From positions 65,284-129,283 of the forward strand of contig VCAZ01000122.1 in the NCBI GenBank assembly GCA_005784505.1: a stretch of DNA of 64,000 nt, in the 5' to 3' direction. This document shows positions 48,391 to 59,318 of the stretch, piece after piece. The notes below the pieces were generated by a model. The model saw only the letters and a list, made by a program, of their open reading frames with translations, searched no databases and was not told the DNA's origin. The position numbers and the translations under genes are program-made. This DNA comes from Bagarius yarrelli (taxonomy: Eukaryota; Chordata; Actinopteri; Siluriformes; Sisoridae). How positions within the stretch are numbered: position 1 is the first letter of the stretch; every line of letters begins with the position of its first letter.

Positions 48391-49778
48391 TTAGAACTTA
48401 AAAGGTCACAAAAAAACAAGACACAGAAATTAAACGTTAAAAAATAGTTAAAAAGAAAAACGAATTCATAAAAAGAACAACCAAAAAAAACTTTTAACAA
48501 TTTATTTAAATGATTAGCGCAACAAAATTATAATACTGTTAATAGCATGTAGTCCGCTAATGTCACATAACAGCGACAGGCTCGAGACGTGGGGCTGATG
48601 ACTACATTAAAATATCACAAAATATACGGATTGGTTGTACACATGAAAATGCAAGGACGTCATTTTCAGACTGGTCCACTTATGGACCTGGTTTTTAGTC
48701 TCCCAAAATGGCGGATCCATCTGGACGGACCGCCTATACAATAGAAAATTTCTGTGTATACAGCTAAATGCGTCTCCGGGTGGCCGGGGCCTTAGAACCA
48801 GAACCGACATCAAACCCATAACCAACACCAAAAATAAAAAACAAGAATGAGATCTTGAGAACTCAGAACCGGAACCAGAACTAGCTCAACAGCAGGAACC
48901 AGAACTAATGTGTGTAAAGCATTTCGCCAGTTTACACCTAATCCCGCAAAACAACTAAAAACATGGCAAATCAGCGAAAGCATCGCATTTTCCTTTATTT
49001 TATTTTTTTTTAAAAAGCCACAAAGTCGGTCATTTAAACCAGCAGAAATAATAATAATAGTTAAAAAAAAACAATTAATCAAAAATCGATTGTTCATTTT
49101 TTCAATTATTAAGTAAATAAATGTAATTGAACAGTCGTCTTTAGCTAGAACGATTTTTCACCTAACCCCAGAAGAAAAAGGTTGGGGTTAATGTTTATTC
49201 AGAAAAGAACCCGTGATGATGAGGAACCGCTCTGACTCGGTCTTCTGTCAGCAACCGCGAGTGTAACGTGAGCTTTATTCGATCTGAAGCTCGTTGGCAG
49301 AAATGACACCAAACTCTGTGGGAAGCAAAAACGTTCCTGTGATGCCACTTTTCCTGAAACAACAGAGAAATTCGACGCAGGTTGCTAACCTATCGCTAGC
49401 GCTCTTCATCGCTTTGCTATGACTAGCCATTAATCATGAGCGAGGCCCTTGACACGCTGCAACCGCTTCTGTCAACCGCGCCGTCCGCTAGCCAGAGCCG
49501 AGCGTGATTTATACTCGCCGCAGACCTGCTCCTGAAGTTTCCTCGGGAAAACGGGGATCCCGGGAATGTGAGCGATGAAGAAAACCTGGGTGATAGAATT
49601 AGCGTTAAAATAAACGTGACAACAGTGTGAAAAGAAAATAACCGTGTAATTCTGCGGGTGAGAATTGAAAATAAAAGTCCAGTCAGGTCTGGCTGATAAT
49701 CTGAGAAGAAACCACAAAGAATAAATAAGTGAGACTTTCAAATGTGATCCGAGAACCTATTGACAGGACGTCGACTGT
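48391..49778. other. Intergenic DNA with a unique block
   Basis: AT-rich to about 49190. 49190-49745 is GC-balanced and non-repetitive, with an 89-codon minus frame of no recognised family. Confidence 0.3.
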
Positions 49779-50475
49779 TCACGGCTTAAACTAGAACCAA
49801 AACCAGATCCGGAGCCGGGCGAAAAAAACTTAAAGCGGTCCAGATTATCTGTAGAAGCAGAACCGAAAGAATATTAAATCGGCAACCTTTATCGGAAACA
49901 AAATTAATAACATCCAGATCTAAAATGAGAAGGAAAATCTACAACAGGACTAGAACCCACAACAGGACTAGAACCTAAATAACATCTAGATCCAAACCAG
50001 AAATAGAACAGCAGCAAGAACCAGAACCAGAACTAAATCCAAACATAAAAAACAACTCCAAAGCAATAAAGAACCAAAGAAGAACCAAAGTGAGAACCTT
50101 AACGAGGAGGACCTGATTGCCAAAGAAACAACAAAATCAGAACAACAAACGGATCTAAAACAGGAGTAAACCAAAACCAGAGCTCAGAAAATGACTAGCT
50201 TAATGTCCTGGGGCTACTGAGTCTTTTAGTCAGGCTACCAAAATGTCCCCGTCCTTCCCATCAGGCTATTTCATAAAGAGTGTGATAGAGATTAATGCAT
50301 CGGGATCCCAAAAACTACAAGTGTCTACCTGAAGGGCTACCAGGAATTTAACAAATTTGCCTCGAAGCCTTGAAATCTAAAGCTAGAGAAAGGGCAATTA
50401 CTATAAAATAAATCAGTGAGATTAGAACCAATACCATAGAGCAAAAACAAGAACCACAGTATACAACATCAATGA
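49779..50475 (-). repeat. AGAACCAGAACC-rich low-complexity region
   Basis: The + strand is dominated by AACCAGAACC, AGGACTAGAACC and AACAAGAACC, the complement of the GGTTCTGGTT-type repeats at 41.5-44.5 kb. No gene. Confidence 0.75.
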
Positions 50476-50608
50476 TGATCATATTTAAAACCAGGACAGG
50501 AATTAGCAAGTGTTCTCCAAAACCACTTTTCCACCAGAGACGGAAACCCAAACAGGAACCTCGCTGCCTCCATGCCCAGATCCTGGCCCTGGATTGGTCC
50601 AAAAGCTT

Positions 50609-51047
50609 GCTGGTCTCAAGTGGAAACGGATGACATCAGTGGGCGGAGCTTCCACCAAGAAGTGCATTTTAAGAGGCGCCTTTTTAAAAGTAAATGAATT
50701 AACAAGCGACAGGTACCTGAACGAGAAGAATTAAATCTGTCTGTTTGTTAGTGATGGACAGAAGGTCACCATCAGGTCCACATGGTAGATCAAAGTCAAA
50801 CTAGAAAGTAGTACTAGAGTAGATAGCGGGGTAATGGCAACCGCAAAGTCTGAACGATTCGCTGACTAAGCAGTAAAAAATTGTTTTTAAAAAAAACTTT
50901 TATTTTACGACCAGAAAAAATGTGAGCAAATTCGCAGAGACGATGATGCTGAAACTCTGCTGCTTGTTTGCGTTTTGTCTGGAAAAAATGAGCAGGAAAA
51001 AAAGCTGTCACGCGACATCGGGGTCCACCTTTACGCTGTAGCTGCCG
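50609..51047 (+). repeat. Homologous block, copy B (pairs with 2038-2645)
   Basis: Shares GTGGGCGGAGCTTCCAC and a collinear series of shorter strings with 2038-2645. It lies only about 150 bases before 51200-51415, which has its own relative at 45.1 kb. The whole of 50609-51415 might thus be the most complete copy of one element. Confidence 0.6.
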
Positions 51048-51199
51048 ATTAAAATCTCTGCTGAAGGAAAATTAGATTTGAAAACGAAAAAAATAAAAAA
51101 TTTAAAAAATACATCGTTAAAGATTTTTTTAAGGAGATGGTGAAAAGGTAATTTATAGTTTCTTCCAATGAGATCAGGACCAGGTGCAGAGGACAGGAG

Positions 51200-51415
51200 T
51201 GAAGCAGCGGCGGCGGATTCCTGAACGTGACGAAGGCTGGAATTCGGCCTTCTCTAATGGATTATAAATAAATAACAAACCGAGGTAGCGGTTCTGGCGG
51301 CTTTCCCGCGAGCTAATGGCTAACAAGTAAAATGAGCTGTCACTGCTAATCCAGTTCAGAGGGGGTCAAAGCCAAGACGTGACGTGACCTCGGACCTCGA
51401 CAGAACTACCAAAAG
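51200..51415 (+). repeat. Homologous block (pairs with 45108-45320)
   Basis: Collinear with 45108-45320. It has small extra pieces such as CGGCGGCGG near 51209 and GGTAGCGGTTCTGG. No coding frame is shared. Confidence 0.6.
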
Positions 51416-51599
51416 GTACCACGTGTGCCAACGGCTATTAAAAAAAAAAATTATGCGCTGTTACTCTGGGGATTTCAACCAATCGGAATGCAGCAGTGCC
51501 GAATATCGATGTTACTGAGACTTGTTTTAGGGTTTGATTAGCAAGGAAACATGAGTTAACACACAAAAGAGCCACAAGAAGGCTGCATTTGATATCGAA

Positions 51600-51604
51600 T
51601 ATGT

Positions 51605-51636
<32 letters not shown>

Positions 51637-51813
51637 ACCCACACCCTTAAGCTGCTTGCGTCTAAAAAAACAAACATCTTTCACAGCCATCATGACTCCG
51701 ATATCAGCCGCCATTTTTCAGCTCTCTTCTCAGGCACAAGTTAAACAAACGAGGGGGTTAGCACGAGCGTTGACGCTGATGACAGAAACTCACCCGCTTT
51801 CTCATGTTTAAGA

Positions 51814-51860
<47 letters not shown>

Positions 51861-51961
51861 TGTAATTTCTCAGCCGAGGTTAGAACGGTGAGAAACAGAG
51901 GTTAAATTTCCATCAAGGTGATGCCACGAACATTTATCACACATTCAAGTGAGGATTCTCT

Positions 51962-51995
<34 letters not shown>

Positions 51996-52145
51996 ATATA
52001 ATCATGTAACACAATCTATGTTAGATGTTACACAGATGGTGTTTTCATGTTGGCATTTGAAGGTCACCCCATTATGAAATCATTTCTCATACATACATAT
52101 GTTTGGGGTTACACACACACACATACACACATACACACACACCTT
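51600..52145. repeat. CA/GT microsatellite cluster
   Basis: (CA)n at about 51604-51632, (GT)n at 51815-51859, (CA)n at 51963-51992 and interrupted (CA)n at 52110-52142. Confidence 0.9.
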
Positions 52146-53339
52146 ATGTCATAGAGTCGGTACCATTGGTTAGAAAAAACACTCAGGTTGTCCTACAAAG
52201 TTTGTGTGAAAGTCATCTAATATTATAGGCAAACGTCAACGTCAAACGTCTTTTAGGCTAGTTAGCTCTCGATTGGAGACTTAAAGATGTCATAAACAAA
52301 ATGGCCGCTACCAACTGTTTTCGTTTGCTGCTAGCTCCCGTTTAGCTAAAGAACGTAGGTTACTAAATCGATGATGTCAAACTCGGAACGAGTCGCCTTG
52401 CGTGCGTCTGATTTCGATGCGTCTTGACTGTTGTACAGTCAAAAATTACGATGACTGTACGACATGATCCCCATGTCACAAAAAGTGTGACAAACAACAA
52501 TCGCTAAACACTATTAAAAATGGAATTTATTTTAAACATGGCTGCAGATTGTGTGTGTGTCGTGTTAAGTTCTAAGCAAAACTCACTCACACAAACGGTT
52601 TGGCTTAGTTTACACACCAACACATATTTTTATAAGTGCCATGTCTTCTTTTTCTAAGCGATAAATGACAGTCTCGCTCTACAGCGCCCCACTGGTTAAA
52701 CCCTGCTATTGCAGATTATACATTAGGTCAACTATAGGATGAAAAATTCATGTTGAAATTCAGTAAAATTTGACACTTTAGCTCCAGTTCTACTATCATC
52801 GCATTTTTACACATATCATGTCTGTATAAGCCACGCCCACTTTTCCTTTCTACTCCTGTTCCATTAGGAAGTACAATCAATAGCATTTACCCTTGTGTGA
52901 TTTATGTAAACATAAATCCCCCCCCACACACACACACACACACACCATCACTTTATCAGCCAGAACACCAGAACCCTGTCTAGAGTACCAGGAGGAAAAA
53001 AATCGTCGTATCTATATATTTCACTTGGCTGCTAAAACTTGGCTCCTTTATTTTCTTTACAAGGTGTGTGTAAGTAAAGCGAAAGCCAGACGAGATCGAG
53101 CTTCTTAATAACAGAACTGAGCGCGAGGGAGAAAGCAAATGAGCGAACGAGTCTGAAAAGCTGAACAGCTGCGGTCTGGATAGGGAGGGACACCACGGCG
53201 AGAACACAAATAAACTGAACGTAAGGATCAGAGATCATTATTCCACACACTGAAGCACTGGGAAGAGTCGCCTCTGTGTTTAGTGTGTGTTCAGGTGGAG
53301 CGGTTAATCACATTTAACCCCAGTACAGCTCACATTTAC
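52146..53339. other. Intergenic DNA, no gene seen
   Basis: Unique AT-rich DNA with (CA)n at 52923-52947. The piece TACAGCGCCCCACTGGTTAAA at about 52680 resembles the end of a common fish repeat. Confidence 0.45.
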
Positions 53340-53478
53340 CCTTCATCATCCTCATTATCGTCAATGCTCACATTCAGTCTTCATCATCATCCTTATCATC
53401 ACTGTTCACATTCAAGTCACATCACCATATGTATCACTGTTCACATTTAACAAGGTTAAGAATCATATTTAAACTTCG

Positions 53479-53523
<45 letters not shown>

Positions 53524-54005
53524 CATGCTCACATTCAATCTTCATTATGTGCATCACTGTTTCACATTTTACAAAGTTAAAACCCACGTTTAACCTTCAT
53601 CATCATCGTAGCTCATATTTACCCTTCATCACAGCTACTATTTAACCTTCATCATCATCATCACTCATATTTAACCTCCTTTATCATCATAGATCATATT
53701 TACCCTTCATCATCATCATCACTGCAATTTCATCATCTTCATGCTCACATTTAATCTTCATCATATCCATCACTGTTCACATTTAACAAGGTTAAGACTC
53801 GCAATTAACCTTCATTGTCCTCCTCATCATCATCATAGCTCATATTTAACCTTCATCATCATCATAGCTCATATTTTACCTTCGTCGCTCCCATTCAATC
53901 TTTTTAACTTTATATCCATAACATTTACACATGATTACATTTAACCAGATGAAGACTCACATCTAACCTTCATCATCATCATCATCACTGCTCACACTAA
54001 AACTT
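53340..54005 (+). repeat. CATCATCA / TCACATTTAACC degenerate minisatellite
   Basis: Repeats of CTTCATCATCATCA joined to GCTCATATTTAACC or TCACATTTAACAAGG, with variable unit length. (CAT)n core at 53477-53523. No gene. Confidence 0.85.
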
Positions 54006-54365
54006 CATTACACTGCAGTTTAAAATCAAACTATGTTATTTTCAGTCATTCCATTAAATGTACGTAATCAAGTCAAGGAGAGAAGAGTTTATCTCTAGTT
54101 AGTGTTAGTGAAATAGCATCTAGGTCACGTGATCAGACCAGTTCCTCTGGGTTGCCAGAGAATCCCCTGTTGTACATTAATCATTTTTTATAGAAACTTT
54201 AGGTGTAAAATCAGTGGCTGGTTCTTATATTTGTTTAAATAAAGATATTTTTTGTCATTGCTGTCTTAGTTAGAAAAATCAAATGAAAAAAAGTTTACTG
54301 AAAAATATTTAAAAAAAACAAGTAATAGACAAAAATCGACTGCAATATCATAAATAAACAAATAA

Positions 54366-54400
<35 letters not shown>

Positions 54401-54712
54401 AAATAATAATAATAATAATAATAATCAATGCAATAATAAAATATGAATTATTAGTACAGATGGACTGACGTCACATTTCACCTTTTTATTTTAGGAATCA
54501 ACATTTTACTTCTTTAAATCGAGACAAAAATGTTTCTTTACTTCTACACAACGATATTTTAAACGAATATAGACGTATTTATACGATAAATAAATAAATA
54601 AATAAATAAACTAGTGAAATTGTACAGTAAAAATACCGGGTTAATTAAAAACGGATGCACCTGATTGGCACTTCCGCGTTGATTTGTGGGTTTTTTTTAA
54701 CAACACATTTTC

Positions 54713-54743
<31 letters not shown>

Positions 54744-54839
54744 GTTATATATTTTAAATATGTTAAAACATTTACTGACTAATAAAAGATTCAAAAACTT
54801 AACGCAAATAATTGTTTATTATAGTAGACTGGGAGTCTA
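54006..54839. other. AT-rich DNA upstream of rdh14
   Basis: (AAAT)n at about 54360-54400 running into (AAT)n to 54424, AAAT units at 54583-54609 and (ATT)n at about 54716-54745. A 66-codon frame (54655-54855) contains a poly-Leu run made by the ATT repeat. It is in the rdh14 frame but is separated from it by two TGA codons. Confidence 0.55.
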
Positions 54840-54921
54840 CTTCCGGCTACAGTGATGACGTTGGATCAGTCACGCTGCCGTTGTGTTTACTCATGTCGGT
54901 AGAAGAAGCGGGGCTTTAATT
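54840..54921 (+). promoter_or_regulatory. rdh14: Probable rdh14 5' UTR and CpG-rich promoter edge
   Basis: Base composition switches sharply from AT-rich DNA (ATT repeat at about 54716-54745) to CpG-rich DNA at about 54840. The CpG-rich stretch continues through exon 1 to about 55225, as expected for a CpG-island promoter of a housekeeping-type gene. I see no convincing TATA box close to the start codon. The transcription start cannot be placed from sequence alone. Confidence 0.35.
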
Positions 54922-56495
54922 ATGATGCGGGGTAAAACCGTGATTGTGACCGGGGCGAACAGCGGCATTGGGAAGGCGACGGCTGTGGAGCTGCTGCGGC
55001 GGGAGGCGCGGGTGATCATGGCGTGTAGAAGCCGGGAGAGAGCAGAGAGCGCGGCGCAGGAGATTCGCCAGCAGGCCGGCAGCGGAGGCGGTGGTGGTGA
55101 TGGTGGTGGAGATGGTGGTGGAGGTGGAGGCGGCGGTGGTGGTGGTGAGGGTGAGCTGCTGGTCAGACTGCTGGATTTGGCGTGTATGAACTCCGTGCGC
55201 AGCTTCTGTGAGCAGATTTACAAGGTCAATTCTGTAATACACCCTGGTGTCCTTAAACACCCGTTTAACCCCAAAACCTCCAGATCAGTTCCATCTGCTG
55301 AGCGGTCATACCCTCATTTCTGATCAGAAACTTTTTCAGGGGGGGGAATTTTAATTCAGCACACATGACGTCAACGGAATCACTTCCTTAAATACTAAAG
55401 TAGGAGCTGAATTTTGCATATGGTGAATCTGGGAGGTGGGGGTATTGGGGCGGTTCTAATGACCCACGCACTTTGGGGCCCCCAGAGATCTGTTCTATCA
55501 GTAGTAACAGTACTAGGAGTCACTGAATTGTTTGTTTGGGGTGTCTGGGGAAATTGTATGTAAGTAGTTAAGGTGTCGGACTGCCTTTTTGGAAAATCGG
55601 GGGTCGATTCCCGGGTTCTTCAACGTAAGGTTGCTTAAACCCCTTATTTATAATGGGGAACCCTAGGAAATGGTTTAGTCTTGAACCCTAATACACGTGT
55701 GCAAAAGAATTAACAGAGAATCGATGCTGCACAAACTCATGTTTCTATTTTATAGACGATTCTGTGTAAACAGTGTAATATTTGGGAAAAGTTTGGAGTC
55801 TCAGCTTCACAATTAATCAAAAAACTCTGACTGTTTAGAAACATTAAAAGTATTAAAATAAAACTTTTTTGTTCTAGGAGGAGCCTAGACTCGATGTGCT
55901 GATCAACAACGCCGGGGTCTACCAGTGTCCCTATTCTAAAACCGAGGACGGCTTCGAGATGCAGTTCGGCGTAAACCACCTGGGCCACTTCCTCCTCACG
56001 CACCTCCTTCTGGACCTACTGAAGCGCTCGGCTCCCAGCCGCATCGTCGTCGTTTCCTCTAAACTCTATAAACGAGGCGAGATCAATTTCGACGACCTGA
56101 ACAGCGAGAACGGCTATGACGGGGCGGCGGCGTACAGCCGCAGCAAGCTGGCCAACCTGCTGTTCACACTGGAGCTCGGTCGGCGGCTGGAGAACACGGG
56201 GGTAACGGTGAACGCTTTGACACCCGGCATCGTCAGGACCAACCTGGGACGCCATGTTCACATCCCTCTGCTGGCTAAGCCGCTCTTCAGCTTGGCCTCA
56301 TGGGCGCTGCTTAGATCACCAGAGGAGGGAGCGAAGACTTTGGTGTATCTGGCCTGCTCGATGGAAGTGGAAGGGGTTCAAGGGAAATGTTTCTCTGACT
56401 GCCAGGAGCTAAAACTGCTTCCAAAAGCCGCGGACGAAGACGTGGCTAAAAAACTGTGGGACATCAGTGAGGTGATGGTGGGCATCACAACATAG
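54922..56495 (+). CDS. rdh14: Retinol dehydrogenase 14 (SDR family), two exons
   Basis: Short-chain dehydrogenase/reductase expected to interconvert retinal/retinol and related aldehydes with NADP(H) on ER or mitochondrial membranes. Exon 1 is 54922-55224 and exon 2 is 55878-56495, stop TAG. They join in phase 0 through a GT donor (55225) and an AG acceptor (55876-55877), giving 306 residues. Visible motifs: TGANSGIG cofactor loop (residues 10-17), basic ACRSR after strand 2 (34-38, fits NADP), NNAG (111-114), catalytic Asn in NHLGHF (134), Ser162 in VVVSS, YSRSK (Tyr187, Lys191), and a C-terminal KLWDISEVMVG that is nearly identical to mammalian RDH14. I chose the first in-frame ATG (54922; a second follows at 54925). 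Two in-frame TGA codons lie at 54853-54858. Human RDH14 has 336 residues with an N-terminal hydrophobic anchor, which is absent here. A 25-residue stretch (53-77) is 21 Gly plus Ser, Asp and Glu. The next closest families are RDH11, 12 and 13, but exon 2 fits RDH14 best from memory. Confidence 0.95.
55078..55152 (+). repeat. In-frame GGT/GGA trinucleotide repeat encoding a Gly tract in rdh14
   Basis: An impure (GGT/GGA/GGC)n array of 25 codons inside exon 1. It encodes residues 53-77, of which 21 are Gly. It sits in the surface loop between helix B and strand 3 of the Rossmann fold, where human RDH14 also has a longer, variable insert. Both flanking elements (EIRQQ before, ELLVRLLDL after) are intact, so the fold is probably kept. 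Confidence 0.85.
55225..55877 (+). other. rdh14: rdh14 intron 1
   Basis: A 653-bp intron with donor AAG|GTCAAT and acceptor TTCTAG|GAG. Splicing here joins ...CEQIYK to EEPRLDV, the same exon junction position as in the mammalian gene. The reading frame of exon 1 would otherwise continue for 32 codons to a stop at 55321-55323. The intron carries a SINE fragment around 55555-55650. Confidence 0.9.
55555..55650 (+). mobile_element. SINE fragment inside the rdh14 intron
   Basis: GTAGTTAAGGTGTCGGACTG head piece, B-box-like GGGTCGATTCCCGGG, then a decayed body (CTTAAACCCCTTATTTATA). Same orientation as rdh14. The head start and the tail are missing. Confidence 0.55.
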
Positions 56496-56720
56496 CGCTG
56501 AAATCAGATTTCACTGCAGCAGTGAATCTCACTGAATCCAGGAATGTCTGCTTATCCTAAAAAAATATATATATTCCAAAATGTATTAAACGCTTGCAAT
56601 AATTTTTATGGATTTATTCATTTATTTTTACATTTTAAAGTATTTTTTTTCCTGAATTAAACATCGTAGATGAAAGAAATAACATTTTAATGGATTTATT
56701 TCCATAACACAGTTATTTGA

Positions 56721-56726
56721 AATAAA
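56721..56726 (+). terminator. Candidate rdh14 polyadenylation signal
   Basis: AATAAA lies 226 bases after the rdh14 stop codon and is followed within about 20-35 bases by a T/G-rich stretch, the expected downstream element. Two weaker ATTAAA hexamers lie closer to the stop, at 56585 and 56656. Which site is used cannot be told from the sequence. Confidence 0.45.
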
Positions 56727-57799
56727 ACCCCCACGCGAAATGTGTTCATTTTTGATTTATTCCATCAGTCTGATTACCAAGCAGCTGATATTACTCAAAA
56801 CCTTTTCTTTTTTTTCTGAAAGATAATCAACTGTAAAATAAGAAATTAAGGAAAACTTTTTTTTTCTTTAATTAATAAAAGAGTCGTTACTGTCTGTGTT
56901 TCTTAATATCACTTTATACGGCAGCGCAGTTCTTGTTTAATGACAGCGGCTAACGCTAACTGCTGAACAACTTCACACACATACACGCTGTCAGAAACAT
57001 TTAGCTAAAATTGACTTCCTGTTCGCTAAATATATCCAAAAACAGTCCGTAGATAAGATTTAGCCTAGCATAAGCTACTTAGCTAGCATAACTACAACGA
57101 ATTGACTGTCTGGCTCTTTGACTTTTTTGTTGTTCTAAACAGTGCAGGAAGTGGGGGAAAAAACGAGCGAGCGTTTATTAATCAGCGTGATAAATGATCG
57201 CTAACGAATTTCTCGTTGTATTTATTATTATTACTCCTGCGAGACTGATTATTCCGTGTTGCTTTTTTGTATCGTAAATGACTTTATTAACGAGCCGAAG
57301 TCACCGAAAACCGTTTAATGACCCGAGACGACGGTTAATAATGAAGAAAACACACACACAAAAAAAAACAACACAAGCGCTAATTACTGTGGAATGTTTT
57401 CTCTCTGTGTTAAATGGAGAATAGCCGCTCACATTAACTCTCTCTTTCTGTCACACACACAAACACACACAATCGTCTCTGAAACCAACGCTAACTTTTC
57501 CTCCACCTGCAAAAAAAAAAAAAAGAAAGAATGTTTTTCTTTTTCAGCACGCGCTTGACGGGAGGTCTTAAACATTAGCGCGCTTGAGTCTGTTTGCTTT
57601 CACGACGAGGGAGGTTACAGCCACCGAGAGGGCTTTAATGATGAGCTGAGAAAAGTTCGAAAGCGAGACACTGATTACACACGAGAGATGATGATGATGA
57701 TGGAGATGATGATGATGATGGATATTTATGTGAGCAGGACACAAGTAAGAAGTAATTCAAGTTACTTTAAACTCTTGTAAAGTGTAAAGCTTTGCCGCT
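56727..57799. other. Intergenic DNA downstream of rdh14
   Basis: AT-rich. 57140-57345 is a non-repetitive block with several TTAATAA/TAAT motifs. (GAT)n at about 57688-57719. No gene seen. Confidence 0.4.
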
Positions 57800-57997
57800 A
57801 CCTTTCGGCCATTTTGGAATATGAAGAGTCGTCTCTCCCGCAGGATCATGGGACAGTAAAGTGTCCATTGTAGGTGTACTATAGAATCCGGACGGAAAGA
57901 GTAGCTCATTCGAACCCTTTACACACACTGGGTTTTTTTGAATAATATGATTCCAAACATTTGACTTGCCTTTACATTTCTGCGTCCGAAATCGCAT

Positions 57998-58091
<94 letters not shown>

Positions 58092-58335
58092 ATAATATTG
58101 CAAAAAACAGTGCGTCGCCACACACACACTCGTTCAAGTTTTTCAGAGAAAAAAATGTTCCTTGTAGTTAAATTACATGTCTTTCACACTGATGTGATGT
58201 CAGACATCATGTGACCATATCAACATGGTGGATGTCCTACGTCCAAATTTCATTAATTCGACCAAAAATCAGACTATAAAAAAACAAAATTTATTTACGG
58301 TCGGAAAGTGTAGACTAAAAAACATTCTATGACTG
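57800..58335 (+). repeat. Interspersed repeat, TAGTATG family, with (CT)n(TA)n insertion
   Basis: 58200-58310 matches 12620-12720 in order (GTGACC...CATGGTGGATG...TTTCATTAATTCGACC). A (CT)n(AT)n array (58001-58088) splits the copy. 57815-57900 holds TCATGGGACAGTAAAGTGTC and ATAGAATCCGG, similar to 4295-4345. Confidence 0.55.
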
Positions 58336-58496
58336 GTCCTGAACCGTCTTATACACACAAACGTCCAATGACATTAACAAAAAAAAAACTAAAAAAATTT
58401 TTATCTTTTTTTTGTCATTGCGTTAGAAATTCCTAAAAACGTGACAATATAAATAAAATCTTTATCATTCGACTTGTTTAGCGTTGTGAGATCAAC

Positions 58497-58640
58497 AACA
58501 AGTGGTAGCTCAGTGGTTAAGGTGTTGGACTGCTGAATGAAAAATCAGGGTTTGAGTTCCAGCAACACCAAGCTACCATTGCTGGGCCCCTGAGCAAGGC
58601 CCTTAACCCCTAATTGCTCAGCTGTATAACAACAAAAAGA
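58497..58640 (+). mobile_element. tRNA-derived SINE, good head
   Basis: GTGGTAGCTCAGTGGTTAAG carries an A-box-like sequence and GGGTTTGAGTTCC a B-box-like sequence, at a tRNA-like distance. The body CTGGGCCCCTGAGCAAGGCC follows; the tail is lost into an A-rich stretch. Confidence 0.8.
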
Positions 58641-59157
58641 TAAAGATAAACATCAATTTATTAAGACATAAAAATAAAATATCTAAACTTCAGATAATAA
58701 AGATACCACAAGATCAGGGGGTAAATATACAGAAGCCATGTAATCATTATCAGCCTTACAGGGGTATCTAAAGGCCACAAGGTAAAAAAAAAAAAAAAAA
58801 AAGGGTGTGAGATACAATATCAAAGCCACAGAATATCATCAGGGCCACAAAATGAAAATAAAAAAGTTCAGCTCATGAAATGAAATCTGGGTCACATGAT
58901 ACAGTAACTGCGTGAAGTAAAGTATGGAAGCCACTAGAGACAATTTCCTTACATAAAGTATATTAGGCTCGATATAAATATTGAGAACATGAGATAAAAT
59001 AAAGCTTTGCTGAGACAGAAAAAATGAGATCATGGGAATTTTATACATGTAGTAGAGGCCACAGGATGATTAAATGTTCTGGCTACAAATATCACATTTC
59101 GAGGACATTAAGGAGTTAAATTGATGTATCAAAGCCAGGAGATAAATATTCATTATT
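58641..59157. other. Intergenic AT-rich DNA
   Basis: A-run at 58783-58802, otherwise unique; weak CCACAAGAT/GGCCACAGGAT-type repetition (for example 58705, 58775, 59060). No gene. Confidence 0.4.
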
Positions 59158-59318
59158 AATTTCTGGTATATGCTAGACGCCCTTATCCAGAGCGACTCAC
59201 AATCATCTCATTTTTCATCTATTTAAGCAGTTAAGAGTTAAGGGCCTTTGCTCAGGGGCCCAGCGAGTGTAGCTTGGCGGTGCTGGGAATCGAACCCATG
59301 ATATTCCTGATCTATCAG
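59158..59318 (-). mobile_element. tRNA-derived SINE, head truncated
   Basis: Minus copy: tail ACGCCCTTATCCAGAGCGAC, body GGGCCTTTGCTCAGGGGCCC, and B-box complement GGGAATCGAACCCATGA. Confidence 0.75.

Noticed and set aside
54916..55260. 114-codon minus-strand frame over rdh14 exon 1
   Set aside because: Shadow of the GC-rich exon and Gly repeat (reads as Thr-rich).
58497..58575. A tRNA gene (A- and B-box-like sequences)
   Set aside because: No tRNA cloverleaf can be closed; the sequence continues into the SINE body shared with many other copies.
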